DNA from: Fodinicola acaciae
GTDB lineage: Bacteria > Actinomycetota > Actinomycetes > Mycobacteriales > HKI-0501
Assembly (NCBI RefSeq): GCF_010993745.1
Contig: NZ_WOTN01000002.1
Coordinates: forward strand, 2,170,001 to 2,234,000
Length of the DNA: 64,000 nt
Direction of reading: 5' to 3'
Under the pieces are notes generated by a model. The model was not told where the DNA came from and searched no databases. It worked only from the letters and a program-made list of their open reading frames with translations. Position 1 is the first letter of the stretch. Each line of letters opens with the position of its first letter. Below are positions 53,005-61,762 of the stretch, one piece after another. The translations under genes and the position numbers were made by a program.

Positions 53005-53837
53005 ACTCTCCCGCCGCCGCATATCAGGCGACCAAGGGAGGTGCGCTGGACGTCGACCGCGACCTGTATTCCGGGATCGCCGAAGGAAAACGTGAGCTGG
53101 TCGACGCGTTCGAGATTCCGATCCGGTCCGGCCGGGCCTGGCGGGTGCCGCGCGGCCACGTCTGCCGGCTGGTCACCGTGGAGGGTCCGCAGGTCGGTGA
53201 CCTGAACATCTGGAATGCCGAGGATCCCAGGGAAAGACTGTGGGCCTCGCGGACCCGCCAGCTGCAGCGTGCGCACGTGAGCACGTACGACCGGCTCTGG
53301 TCCAACCTGCCGTTCCTGCGGCCGCTGGTCACGGTCACCGCGGACACCCTCGCCGGCTACGGCGTGGACGGCGAGGGCGGTCGCGTACACGATTTGCTTG
53401 GCACCCGGTGCGATCCGTATGTCAACCGGATGCTCACCGGTGAGGACTTCGACTTTCACTGCCATTCCAACCTGGTGCGCGCGGTGCTGCCGTACGGCCT
53501 GACCGAGTTCGACGTGCACGACGTGCTGAACGTGTTTCAGTGCACCGGTCTGAACGACGAGGACCGCTATTTCATGAAAGCGTGTCCGGCGCGGCCCGGG
53601 GACTATTTCGAGTTTTTCGCCGAGCTTGACCTGTTGTGCGCGCTGTCGACCTGTCCGGGTGGCGATCTCTCGGTGCCATTGTGGGGTCCGGATGCCGGCG
53701 ATCCGCTGGAGGTCTGTCATCCGATCGGTGTCGAGGTCTACCGGCCCGCGGCGGAGCTGCTGGACGGCTGGAATCCGCCGGAGCGAGCGAAATACCGCCA
53801 TCTGCACGGCCTGGTCGCGCCTCGTTGGGGAGACTGA
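53001..53837 (+). CDS. DUF1989 / urea carboxylase-associated family protein
   Basis: A 278-residue protein from ATG 53001. DUF1989 features: GRAWRVPRGHVCRLVTVEGPQVGDLNIWNA, LLGTRCDPYVNRMLTG, FHCHSNLVRAVLPYGL, DVLNVFQCTGLN and a Cys/His set (CDPY, HCH, TCPGGDLS) likely to bind metal. Members accompany urea carboxylase and oxoprolinase-like genes. Here it sits between GntR and pxpA with zero or overlapping spacing, so it takes part in 5-oxoproline or related amide metabolism; exact chemistry is unknown. Confidence 0.9.
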   Translation: MNSPAAAYQATKGGALDVDRDLYSGIAEGKRELVDAFEIPIRSGRAWRVPRGHVCRLVTVEGPQVGDLNIWNAEDPRERLWASRTRQLQRAHVSTYDRLWSNLPFLRPLVTVTADTLAGYGVDGEGGRVHDLLGTRCDPYVNRMLTGEDFDFHCHSNLVRAVLPYGLTEFDVHDVLNVFQCTGLNDEDRYFMKACPARPGDYFEFFAELDLLCALSTCPGGDLSVPLWGPDAGDPLEVCHPIGVEVYRPAAELLDGWNPPERAKYRHLHGLVAPRWGD

Positions 53838-54596
53838 ATGACACACGTCGATCTGAACAGCGATCTCGGCGAGGGTTTCGGGATCTGGCCGATGGGGGAC
53901 GACGCGGCATTGCTGGACATCGTCTCCAGCGCCAATGTCGCATGCGGATTCCACGCCGGCGATCCGACCGTCCTGCGCCGCGTCACCGCGCGGGCGGCCG
54001 AGCGTGGCGTGGTGATCGGCGCGCAGGTCGGTTATCGGGATCTGCCCGGCTTTGGCCGCCGGTTCATCGACGTGGACCCGGCCGAGCTGGTCAACGACGT
54101 GATCTACCAGATCGCCGCGTTGGACGGTTTCGCGCGAATCGCCGGCACGAAAGTGCGTTATGTGAAACCACATGGCGCGCTCTACAATGCGATCGTGACG
54201 CACGCCGAGCAGGCCGCGGCCGTGGTGCAGGCGGTGCGGCTTTACGATTCTTCGTTGCCAGTCATGGGATTGCCTGGCTCGGAGTGGCTGCGGCAGGCCG
54301 CCGAGGCGGGTCTGGCCACGGTGGCCGAAGCATTCGCGGACCGCGCTTACACACCGGAAGGCACTTTGCTGTCGCGGCGGTTGCCGGGAGCCGTGGTGCA
54401 CGATCCGGACGAGGTGGTGCGGCGGACCGTACGGATGGCGGTCGAGGGCACCGTCGAGGCGGTCGACGGCAGCGTCGTTTCGGTGCGGCCACGGTCATTG
54501 TGCGTACACGGTGACACGCCGGGCGCGGTGGAGATCGCCCGGCGCGTACGCGACGGCCTGGTCGCCGCCGGTGTCGAGCTGCGGCCTTTTGGATGA
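53838..54596 (+). CDS. pxpA: 5-oxoprolinase subunit A (LamB/YcsF)
   Basis: A 252-residue protein beginning immediately after the DUF1989 stop. LamB/YcsF signature: [54 protein letters not shown] and [14 protein letters not shown]. With PxpB and PxpC it forms the prokaryotic ATP-dependent 5-oxoprolinase, which opens pyroglutamate to glutamate. It is coupled to pxpB by ATGA overlap. Confidence 0.95.
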   Translation: MTHVDLNSDLGEGFGIWPMGDDAALLDIVSSANVACGFHAGDPTVLRRVTARAAERGVVIGAQVGYRDLPGFGRRFIDVDPAELVNDVIYQIAALDGFARIAGTKVRYVKPHGALYNAIVTHAEQAAAVVQAVRLYDSSLPVMGLPGSEWLRQAAEAGLATVAEAFADRAYTPEGTLLSRRLPGAVVHDPDEVVRRTVRMAVEGTVEAVDGSVVSVRPRSLCVHGDTPGAVEIARRVRDGLVAAGVELRPFG

Positions 54597-55204
54597 TGCG
54601 GATCAGGCCGGCCGGCGAGACCGCCGCGCTCGTCGAGGTGGACGACCTCGCGCAGGTGACCGGGTTGCACACCGCGCTGCGCGCGGACCCGCCGGCCGGT
54701 GTGGCCGAGTTCGTACCGGCCGCACGGACGATCCTGGTCACGTACGACCCGGCCGTCACCTCTTTCGACCGGCTGGCCGCCGGCATCGAGCGAACGCGGA
54801 TCGCGCCGGCGGACGAGGTTTCCGGTTCGCTGGTGGAGATTCCGGTGCGATATGACGGTGCCGACCTGGCGGCCGTCGCCGACGCGGCGGGCCTGAGCCA
54901 GGAGGAGGTGGTCCGGCGGCACCAGTCGGCCGACTATCGCGTCGCTTTCTGTGGGTTCGCGCCAGGTTTCGGCTATCTCACCGGCCTCGACCCGGTGTTG
55001 CGGCTGCCACGAAAGGAAACTCCGCGCACGCGCGTGCCGGCCGGGTCGGTCGCGATCGCCGGCGAGTTCAGCGCGGTCTATCCGACCGCCTCGCCCGGTG
55101 GCTGGCATCTGCTCGGGCACAGCGAGTTGGCGATGTGGGACACCGATCGCGACCCGCCGGCCGCGCTGGCGCCGGGCGACCGCGTACGGTTTGTCGAGCG
55201 ATGA
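54593..55204 (+). CDS. pxpB: 5-oxoprolinase subunit B (KipI-like)
   Basis: A 203-residue KipI/AHS1-domain protein. It has the [12 protein letters not shown] start, [40 protein letters not shown] with the conserved Gly-Phe loop, and the ending [20 protein letters not shown]. It overlaps pxpA and pxpC by four bases each. PxpB and PxpC together are thought to phosphorylate and open the lactam ring delivered with PxpA. Confidence 0.95.
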   Translation: MMRIRPAGETAALVEVDDLAQVTGLHTALRADPPAGVAEFVPAARTILVTYDPAVTSFDRLAAGIERTRIAPADEVSGSLVEIPVRYDGADLAAVADAAGLSQEEVVRRHQSADYRVAFCGFAPGFGYLTGLDPVLRLPRKETPRTRVPAGSVAIAGEFSAVYPTASPGGWHLLGHSELAMWDTDRDPPAALAPGDRVRFVER

Positions 55205-56052
55205 TCAGGATCGTGCGGCCAGGACCGCTGACGACCGTACAGGACCTCGGCCGGCCCGGATATCTGGCGCTTGGCGTCGGCACGTCCGGCGCCGCCGACC
55301 GGCAGAGCCTGCGGCTGGCCAACCGGCTGGTCGGAAACGCCGAGTCGGCCGCCGGCCTGGAGGCGACTTTCGGTGGCCTGTCGATGGTTTTCCTGGAGCC
55401 GGCCACCATCGCGCTGACCGGAGCGCCGGTGCCGGCGGTACTGGGAGGTCGCCCGGTGTCGATGAACAGCCCGATTTCGGTGCCCTCGGGCGCGAAGCTG
55501 GAGCTGGGGCGGCCGTCCGAAGGCATGCGGACCTATCTGGCCGTACGCGGTGGCCTGGATGTGCCGGAGGTGCTCGGCTCGCGTTCCACCGACGTGCTTT
55601 CCGGCTTGGGACCGCCAAAGGTCGCCGCCGGTGACGTCTTTCCGTTCGGGTCCGCGACAGTCGGACCGCCAAACGTGGATCTCGCGCCGGTGCCACGACT
55701 GCCGATCGAGCCGGTGCTGCGGGTCGTCGCCGGTCCGCGGGACGACTGGTTTGCTTCGCTGCGACCACTTCTGACCGGCCGATACGAGGTTTCGCCGGAC
55801 AGCAACCGGGTGGGCGTACGGCTGCGTGGCTCGGCCTTGGAGCGGGTGAGATCCGGTGAGCTGCCGTCCGAAGGCATGGTCACCGGATCGCTGCAGGTGC
55901 CGCCGGACGGCCAGCCGGTCCTGTTCCTGGCCGACCATCCGGTCACCGGCGGCTATCCGGTCGCGGCCGTCGTGTGCTCCGCGGACATTTCGTTGGCTGC
56001 GCAGCTGCGTCCTGGCCAGTCAGTGCGTTTTCGGCTTACGACAGCGCATTGA
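55201..56052 (+). CDS. pxpC: 5-oxoprolinase subunit C (KipA/AHS2)
   Basis: A 283-residue AHS2-domain protein started at ATG 55201, inside the pxpB stop; a longer frame in the same phase is rejected. Landmarks are VRPGPLTTVQDLGRPGYLAL, TSGAADRQSLRLANRLVGN, TYLAVRGGLDVPEVLGSRST, the SPDSNRVGVRLRG strand and LPSEGMVTGSLQVPPDGQPV. It completes the pxpABC set. Its last 17 bp overlap the convergent DUF885 gene. Confidence 0.95.
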   Translation: MIRIVRPGPLTTVQDLGRPGYLALGVGTSGAADRQSLRLANRLVGNAESAAGLEATFGGLSMVFLEPATIALTGAPVPAVLGGRPVSMNSPISVPSGAKLELGRPSEGMRTYLAVRGGLDVPEVLGSRSTDVLSGLGPPKVAAGDVFPFGSATVGPPNVDLAPVPRLPIEPVLRVVAGPRDDWFASLRPLLTGRYEVSPDSNRVGVRLRGSALERVRSGELPSEGMVTGSLQVPPDGQPVLFLADHPVTGGYPVAAVVCSADISLAAQLRPGQSVRFRLTTAH

Positions 56053-57532
56053 TCTCGGTGGCGAGGATGCGCAGGGGGAGAGGGCCGGCGCTGAGCACGG
56101 CCTCGTGAAAGTCGCGGAGATTGCGGTTTCCGCGCAGTTGCCGGAGAAAGTGATGGCCGGCGTGATAGCCGAGTGCCTGACCCGGATCGTCGACGGCATA
56201 GCGCACCAATTCGGTGCGGATCTCGGCATCCGGCAGCGCACCGGCCTGGCGCAGGAAGCTCGCGGCTTTCCGCGCTGACCAGCCAAACGCGTTCATGCCG
56301 GTGTCCACGACCAGACGCGCGGCCTGAAAACGCTCCGAGCACAGCCGACCATAGGCGTCCACCGGATCGTCGTAGAGACCGAGGTCCCAGCCGAGACCGG
56401 CGGCATACTCGGCCCAGCCCTCGACATATCCGTTGATGGCGAAGGTCGCGAGCACGCTCGGCTCCCGCCGGACGGCGGCCAGCGAGTCGTTTTCCAGTTG
56501 CCGGCTCAGCTGGAGGTGATGACCCGGCATGCCTTCGTGATAGATCAGGCTGGCCGCTTTCAGCAGCGAACGCTCCGGCAGCTTCGCGGCGTTGTAACAG
56601 AAATAGCCGCAGCCGTCCGCACCAGGCGGCTCGTAGTAACCGTAGGTCAGGTCCGCCTCCAGCTCCGCGTCGAGCCGGCGCAGCCGGAACGGCGCCGATG
56701 GCAGGGACGCGAAACAGGCGTCGAGATGGTCGCCGAGCCGATCGACGTACGACTGCAGGCGGCGGTGCAGGTCGGCCGGATCCGTTGCGTAGAGCCGAGG
56801 ATCGGCGGCGAGTCGCGCGCGGTGCGCGTCCTCATCGGCGATGCCGGACTGCGCGGTCAGTCTGTCCACTTCGGACAGTCCGAGCTGGTGGGCCGCCTCC
56901 GGCGTCAGGTCCAGGCCGGTGTGACAGCGTACGAGGCCGGCATAGCACTCCGCACCACCGGGTTGGTGGCAGAGGCCGAGCGTGTCGGGACCGTCATGCG
57001 CGGAGATTTCGTCCAGGAGAGCGGAGAACTCGGTGGCCGTCTCCTCCGGCGACGCGGCGGCATGTGCGCTTATGCCGTCGATGGCGGTGCTTTTCGCCGG
57101 CGCCGGCAGGACGATGCCGCGGCGGCGCTGTGCGGCGAGCGTCTGCCGCATCTGGCTGACCGCGGCGAGGTAATCCGGCAGCAGGTCGGTGTTCCTGGCC
57201 ATGATGTCGCGATATGTGCTCAGAACGCTGGCGTTGTACGGCGTCACCGGAAAACGGAACCAGAACCGCTCCGCCTCGGCGACCTCCTGCCGGAAGTGCT
57301 CGCCGAGAAACGCGGCCGTACGCCGGTCTTCGGTGCTCAGGATGGCGGCGTCCACTGTGGACAGCCGCCGAAGCGCGTCGGCTGCCCAGTCGACATTCGC
57401 CTCCATCTCCGCGATGCCGCCGGCTGGCAGGGTGCAGGCCCCGCCGGGCTGACGTGCTGCGATCGTGGGGTCACGGCTGTGCAGGCGCGTCGCCGTCTCG
57501 TCGGCGAGCGCGCGGATCTCGGAATTGTCCAT
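56036..57532 (-). CDS. DUF885 family metallo-carboxypeptidase-like protein
   Basis: A 498-residue protein from ATG 57532; the frame is open for hundreds of codons upstream, but those lie antisense to the flavin reductase. DUF885 proteins are predicted helical zinc peptidases related to M32/M2. The metal motif is ASLIYHEGMPGHHLQLSRQL (HExxPGHH), with YVEGWAEYAAGLGWDLGLY providing a further Glu and DPGQALGYHAGHHFL near the C terminus. No signal peptide, so probably cytoplasmic. Stop is TAA. Confidence 0.88.
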   Translation of the reverse strand: MDNSEIRALADETATRLHSRDPTIAARQPGGACTLPAGGIAEMEANVDWAADALRRLSTVDAAILSTEDRRTAAFLGEHFRQEVAEAERFWFRFPVTPYNASVLSTYRDIMARNTDLLPDYLAAVSQMRQTLAAQRRRGIVLPAPAKSTAIDGISAHAAASPEETATEFSALLDEISAHDGPDTLGLCHQPGGAECYAGLVRCHTGLDLTPEAAHQLGLSEVDRLTAQSGIADEDAHRARLAADPRLYATDPADLHRRLQSYVDRLGDHLDACFASLPSAPFRLRRLDAELEADLTYGYYEPPGADGCGYFCYNAAKLPERSLLKAASLIYHEGMPGHHLQLSRQLENDSLAAVRREPSVLATFAINGYVEGWAEYAAGLGWDLGLYDDPVDAYGRLCSERFQAARLVVDTGMNAFGWSARKAASFLRQAGALPDAEIRTELVRYAVDDPGQALGYHAGHHFLRQLRGNRNLRDFHEAVLSAGPLPLRILATEINALS

Positions 57533-57592
57533 GTGTGACAGGATAAGCCGTTTCGGCCAGTGCCGAAGAGTCACCGGCATAGCGTGGCCGTT

Positions 57593-58213
57593 GTGACGAC
57601 ATCTGTGGAACAACACGTACGTATCGAGCCGTCGATCCTTTACTTCGGCACGCCGGTCGCCCTGATCACGACCCGGAATCGGGACGGCTCGGCCAACATC
57701 GGGCCGATGTCCTCGGCGTGGGCCCTCGGCGACACGGTCGTGCTCGGATGGTCGACAGCGTCGCAGACCATGGCCAACATCGAGCGCGAGCGGGAATGCG
57801 TCATCAACCTGCCGTCCGCCGACCTGCACCGGCAGGTGGAGGCATTGGCGCCGCTGACCGGTGCGAATCCGGTGCCGGACCAGAAAACCGACAAGTTCCG
57901 ATTTGAACGTGACAAGTTCGGTGCGGCCGGACTGACACCGTGCGACTCCGAAACCGTGAGGCCGCCGCGGATCGTCGAATGTGCCCTGCAGTTGGAGGCC
58001 AGGGTGACGGCCGTCCATGTGCCGGGCGGTCCGGACAACGGTTTCTTCCGGATTGTCGAGACGTACGTCCAACGCGTACACGCGCACATCGGCATCGTGA
58101 AAGCCGGCACGGATCACATCGACACGCGGCGATGGAATCCGCTCTTGTACGTCTTCCGGCATTATTTCGGCACCGGCCCTGAGCTTGGCCGCAGTTTCCG
58201 CGCCGAAGATTAA
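57593..58213 (+). CDS. Flavin reductase-like domain protein
   Basis: A 206-residue flavin-reductase-fold protein. GTG 57593 is favoured because homology starts there; GTG 57560 would add 11 residues. Features: PSILYFGTPVALITTRNRDG, ANIGPMSSAWALGDTVVLGW, CVINLPSADLHRQVE, and LLYVFRHYFGTG. These FMN-binding proteins are flavin:NAD(P)H reductases or flavin-dependent decarboxylase-like proteins of unknown substrate. It is divergent from the DUF885 gene. A long minus-strand reading of the same DNA is an artefact. Confidence 0.88.
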   Translation: MTTSVEQHVRIEPSILYFGTPVALITTRNRDGSANIGPMSSAWALGDTVVLGWSTASQTMANIERERECVINLPSADLHRQVEALAPLTGANPVPDQKTDKFRFERDKFGAAGLTPCDSETVRPPRIVECALQLEARVTAVHVPGGPDNGFFRIVETYVQRVHAHIGIVKAGTDHIDTRRWNPLLYVFRHYFGTGPELGRSFRAED

Positions 58214-58281
58214 TCCGACAGCCCCTTCCGCGCCGCAGAAATGAGGAGGAGACTGCGCAGCGACCGACGATTGGAGGGGGA

Positions 58282-59058
58282 ATGGTGCAGAAAACGTCCT
58301 ACCTGCCGGGGACGCCGAACTGGGTGGACCTCGGCAGTCCCGACCCGGACGCGGCAGCGGAGTTCTACGCCGAGCTGTTCGGTTGGGAAGTGAGCGAGCC
58401 GGGTCCGCCGGAAAGCGGAAGCTATCGGATGGGGTTGCTGCGGGGACTTCCGGTCGCCGGCATCGGGGCGCAGCAGGCGCCGGGGCCGCCGTACTGGACA
58501 ACGTACGTCTCGGTCACCGACGCGGACCTGACCGCGAAGGAAGCACGTGCCGCCGGCGGCCAGGTGCTGATGGAGCCGATGGACGTGATGGAATTCGGCC
58601 GGATGGCCGTGTTCACCGATCCCGGCGGCGCCGCTTTCTCCGTCTGGCAGCCGAAACAGCACATCGGCGCCAGCCTGGTCAACGAGCCGGGGGCGCTCAC
58701 CTGGAACGAGCTGCTGACCCGCGACGCCGACAGCGTGACATCGTTCTATGGCAGTGTCTTCGGCTGGACGGCCAGCCCGCTTTCGATGGGCGGCAGCGAA
58801 TACACCGAGTGGAAAATTGGTGATGCGACCGTCGGTGGGATGATGCAGATGGACGACAACTTCCCGCCGGACCTGCCGCCGCACTGGATGGTCTATTTCG
58901 CGGTCGCCGACGCCGACGCGTCGGCGAAGAAGGTCACTGAGCTCGGAGGTGCCGTTCATCAGCCGCCGATGGACATCCCGCCGGGACGATTCGCGTTGGT
59001 CGCCGACCCGCAAGGAGCGATGTTCAGCATCATCGCGCTGACCAACGCGGCCGGCTGA
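58282..59058 (+). CDS. Two-domain VOC (glyoxalase/bleomycin-resistance fold) protein
   Basis: A 258-residue protein with two VOC modules. The first (about 12-122) runs from NWVDLGSPDPDAAAEFYAEL to DPGGAAFSVWQP, the second (about 138-255) from TWNELLTRDADSVTSFYGSV to VADPQGAMFSIIAL. FGWE and FGWTAS mark each half. The arrangement is that of actinobacterial VOC proteins close to the 27 kDa antigen Cfp30B. ATG 58282 follows TTGGAGGGGG. Enzymatic role is unknown. A terminator follows. Confidence 0.92.
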   Translation: MVQKTSYLPGTPNWVDLGSPDPDAAAEFYAELFGWEVSEPGPPESGSYRMGLLRGLPVAGIGAQQAPGPPYWTTYVSVTDADLTAKEARAAGGQVLMEPMDVMEFGRMAVFTDPGGAAFSVWQPKQHIGASLVNEPGALTWNELLTRDADSVTSFYGSVFGWTASPLSMGGSEYTEWKIGDATVGGMMQMDDNFPPDLPPHWMVYFAVADADASAKKVTELGGAVHQPPMDIPPGRFALVADPQGAMFSIIALTNAAG

Positions 59059-59064
59059 GTCTGC

Positions 59065-59092
59065 AGGGGTGGCGTCTCCTGGCGCCACCCCT
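59065..59092. terminator. Bidirectional terminator between VOC and dehalogenase-like genes
   Basis: Perfect 10-bp stem AGGGGTGGCG (59065-59074) and CGCCACCCCT (59083-59092), 8-nt loop. It follows the plus-strand VOC stop by 6 bp and touches the TAG of the minus-strand hydrolase (59091-59093), so it can serve both transcripts. Confidence 0.7.
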
Positions 59093-59972
59093 ACAGAAAC
59101 GCCTCGATCTCGGCGAGTACGTCGGCCGGCTGTTGCTCAACCAGGAAATGACCGGCGTCGGCGATCGCGCGCCCGCGTACGTCGTCGGCGTAGTCGCGCC
59201 ACACCTCCAGTGGCTCGTACATCCGGCCGACCGCGCCGGTTTCGCCCCACAGCACCAAAGTCGGCTGGCTGAGCCGGCGGTCCGCGTCGGCTTCGTCGTG
59301 CTCTAGATCGATGGACGCCGCCGCGCGATAGTCCTCGATCATCGCGTGGCGGGTCTCGGCATTGTCGAAGCAGCGCTCGTATTCGGCCAGCGCGCGCGGA
59401 TCGTACGCGTCGAGTGCGCCGCCGAAGCTGCCGAGCGCGCTGTGCAGGAAGTACTTCGCGTCGTTGCCGATCAGCCGCTCCGGCAGATCGTACGGCTGGA
59501 TCAGGAAAAACCAGTGGTAGTAGGTGCTGGCCATGAGCTTGTCGGTGTGGCTGAAGACGTGCCGTGTCGGCGCGATGTCGAGCACGGCGAGTTTCGTGAC
59601 CGCTTCGGCATGATCGAGGGCGAGTCGATGTGCCGTACGTGCGCCGCGGTCGTGACCGACGACGGCGAAAAACGGATGGCCGAGCTGGCGCATGACCTCG
59701 TACTGATCCCGCGCCATGGCGCGAAAACTGTAGCCGGCATGGTCGTCGCCGGCCGGTGGTGTGGACGAGTCGCCATAGCCGCGGAGGTCGGCGACCACGA
59801 CGGTGTGGTCTGTGGCCAGTCGCGGCGCGACCTCGTGCCACATCGCGTGGGTTTGCGGAAATCCGTGCAACAGCAGGACAGGCGGCCCCGCACCACCGAC
59901 ACGCACGTTGATTTCGGCGCCACTGGTCGTGATCCGGCGCTGGTCGAAGCCGTCGAAAAAACTATTGGTCAT
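59091..59972 (-). CDS. Alpha/beta hydrolase, fluoroacetate dehalogenase-like
   Basis: A 293-residue hydrolase from ATG 59972. Oxyanion segment VLLLHGFPQTHAMWHEVAP, VVVADLRGYGDSS, and the nucleophile elbow FAVVGHDRGARTAHRLALDH, where Asp replaces Ser as in haloacetate dehalogenases and epoxide hydrolases. The cap region has YYHWFFLIQPYDLPERLIG, close to the fluoroacetate dehalogenase pattern; ending IADAGHFLVEQQP gives the catalytic His. A real dehalogenase activity is plausible but untested. Its start overlaps the upstream dehydrogenase gene by 11 bp. Confidence 0.88.
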   Translation of the reverse strand: MTNSFFDGFDQRRITTSGAEINVRVGGAGPPVLLLHGFPQTHAMWHEVAPRLATDHTVVVADLRGYGDSSTPPAGDDHAGYSFRAMARDQYEVMRQLGHPFFAVVGHDRGARTAHRLALDHAEAVTKLAVLDIAPTRHVFSHTDKLMASTYYHWFFLIQPYDLPERLIGNDAKYFLHSALGSFGGALDAYDPRALAEYERCFDNAETRHAMIEDYRAAASIDLEHDEADADRRLSQPTLVLWGETGAVGRMYEPLEVWRDYADDVRGRAIADAGHFLVEQQPADVLAEIEAFL

Positions 59973-60789
59973 GGCGCAGCCTTTCGAAGAACTCCTCGGC
60001 TGTGATGCCCGGATCATCCTTGTCGCCGGACCAATGTTCGAGTACGGCGGCCGCGGCTCTGCCGAAGTCGTCCGGCAGGCCGGCGGCGCGCATGGTGTCG
60101 GCGACCTCCAGCATCTCCGGCGCCCAGCGCCACGCGCGGCCGACCATGCTCGGCAGACTGTCCAATTCGGACAGTGCCGACGTGGTCGTACGCGCGCCTT
60201 CCGCCAGCAAATGCTCGGTGACGCCGTACTGTGCCGCCAATGCGTGCGCGACCGCGGCCAATGCCCAGGTCGCTTTGTTGTAGCCGCCATAAGCCATTTT
60301 CAACGCGCTCGCGGCGCCGGTCTCGGTGCCAAGGTCGATAGTCGCGACTTGGCTCTCGCGGAAAAGCGCGGCGACCGTTGAGACATGGTCTGCTTGGCCG
60401 GACAGGTAAAACCGGTTGCGCCGCTGGTTCGTCGGCGGCGGACCCACGATGGCACCGTCCACGAAGTTGTCGAATTTTCGCGCGATGGTGGCGGCACGTT
60501 GCGGACTGATCGCGTTGGCGTCGACATACAGCCCACTGAAGCCGGCACCAGCAATTTCGGACGCGACGGCTTCGGCGTACGCGGGTGGACAGATCGAGAG
60601 GACGATATCCGCCTCGACGATGTCGTCGAGTTTGCTGACTGCCGTGAGCCCAGCAGCTGCGGCACGCTTCGTGGTTGCCTGGCTGCGGTCGGTGCTCAGC
60701 CAGCTGAGCTGTTCGGTGTTGCGGACGGCGATGGCGGCCATAGCCGCACCCATCTCGCCGGGATGGAGGACGGCCACGGTCGGAGGCAT
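59962..60789 (-). CDS. NAD(P)-dependent dehydrogenase of the 6-phosphogluconate/beta-hydroxyacid type (DUF1932)
   Basis: A 275-residue protein. N-terminal Rossmann domain (about 1-150): VAVLHPGEMGAAMAAIAV, IVLSICPPAYAEAVASEI and YVDANAISPQRAATIA, the substrate-binding region, with FVDGAIVGPPP. The C-terminal DUF1932 helical domain has ASALKMAYGGYNKATWALAA, with the catalytic Lys region of beta-hydroxyacid dehydrogenases. It probably reduces or oxidises a small hydroxyacid and is co-transcribed with the dehalogenase-like hydrolase (11-bp overlap). Confidence 0.9.
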   Translation of the reverse strand: MPPTVAVLHPGEMGAAMAAIAVRNTEQLSWLSTDRSQATTKRAAAAGLTAVSKLDDIVEADIVLSICPPAYAEAVASEIAGAGFSGLYVDANAISPQRAATIARKFDNFVDGAIVGPPPTNQRRNRFYLSGQADHVSTVAALFRESQVATIDLGTETGAASALKMAYGGYNKATWALAAVAHALAAQYGVTEHLLAEGARTTTSALSELDSLPSMVGRAWRWAPEMLEVADTMRAAGLPDDFGRAAAAVLEHWSGDKDDPGITAEEFFERLRHDQ

Positions 60790-60840
60790 GCCCCTACCGT
60801 ACGACCGCGGGGTGGCGGAGACGCGTTTGACGAGGCGGCT

Positions 60841-60935
60841 GGGCTTTCATGATTGTTGCGTTGGGTGGGTGGTTGCGTCTTCATGGTTGTTGCGTTTGGG
60901 ATGTGGTGGAGTTTCCTGTTTGTTGCGTTTTAGGG
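60841..60935 (+). repeat. GTTGCGTT-motif tract on the left flank of repeat copy C
   Basis: Four motif copies: GTTGCGTTGGG at 60855, GTTGCGTCTTC at 60873, GTTGCGTTTGG at 60888 and GTTGCGTTTTA at 60922, with CATG-containing spacers. The segment from 60863 inward is also found, inverted, outside the right terminal repeat (about 61714-61770), extending the inverted repeat arms of copy C to about 110 bp. Confidence 0.7.
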
Positions 60936-61713
60936 TTTTCGCCTGCGCGGCGGGCGCTCCTGCGCGGAGGGCGACCTCAAGGGGAGGGGTGCGCGGGGTT
61001 CGCTGTTGGTCCGGTTGGGTGCCGCGGGTGCGGTTGTGTTTGTGGTGTGGACCAGGAGTGTGGCTGGGGCGCCGGACACCCGAGGGCGTTCCGGTCTGTG
61101 GCGAGAAGGTCCACTATGTGGGACGCGAAGCATGTGGAGCGCTAAATGTCTGGATTGAGAGGTTCGTAGATGGCATGAATGTCGAGTTACTTGCGTTGGA
61201 CGCAAGAAACAAGGCTTTCACGCCACGGCGATCACCGGAGGCTGTGACGGGTGTGACTACTGAGGCTAGTAATGCTGTTGTGGCTACCAGGCTGCACCAA
61301 ATGTCCATTTTGATGTCTTGTTAAACAAAGTATTACGCAGCCGATCCGCCTCACCCGCATTGCCAGCCACAGTAGCCACATCAGCACCACCCCGGACGCT
61401 GTGATGCCGTCCAGCCCGACGGGTTGCTTCCCACACGTGACCTGGCTTGCTCGTTCTCCCCGTCGGCGGGCGCAGCCAACCACATTTTCGGAGGGGCCGC
61501 CGCCAAACAAACGCAACCACCCTCCCAGGCTCGGCGGCCCCTCCGAAAATGTGGTTCCCTTCAGGGCGTCGACGGGGAGAACGAGCAAGCCTGGAGAACC
61601 CAGCCCCGCCCGCAAACCGCCGCCCGCACCCTCAATGCACACCGATTGGCGGCCACGCGCCCCCTCCCTTGAGGTCGCCCTCCGCGCAGGAGCGCCCGCC
61701 GCGCAGGCGAAAA
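60936..61713 (+). repeat. Dispersed repeat family, copy C (778 bp with 57-bp terminal inverted repeats)
   Basis: Terminal repeats at 60936-60992 and 61657-61713 match those of copy B. The left linker shows the empty hairpin site GTGTGGACCAGGAGTG (61044-61059). The core (about 61085-61400) keeps CGALNVWIERFVDGMNVELL and ALDARNKAFTPRRS, but a one-base deletion near 61130 breaks the frame from the ATG. A hairpin (61444-61591) occupies the right linker. Length is within one base of copy B although the hairpin is on the other side. There is no associated recombinase. Confidence 0.85.
61444..61591 (-). repeat. Two-stage long hairpin in repeat copy C
   Basis: Outer stem of 22 bp (61444-61465 with 61570-61591), a 12/13-nt internal loop, an inner stem of 25 bp (61478-61502 with 61532-61556) and a 29-nt loop. 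Read on the minus strand, the loop contains AGCCTGGGAGGGTGGTTGCG, nearly identical to the loop of the copy B hairpin. The inner stems differ in most positions (ACATTTTCGGAGGGG here, ACATTCTGGCCGGG in B), but each pairs perfectly with its own partner arm. Confidence 0.9.
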
Positions 61714-61762
61714 ACCCAACCACCCCCTGACGCAACAAACATGAAGACGCAACCACCCACCC

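Noticed and set aside
56036..58501. An 821-codon protein extending DUF885 through the flavin reductase locus
   Set aside because: The extra N-terminal part is Arg/Pro-rich antisense of a well-conserved flavin reductase; DUF885 homology starts at ATG 57532.
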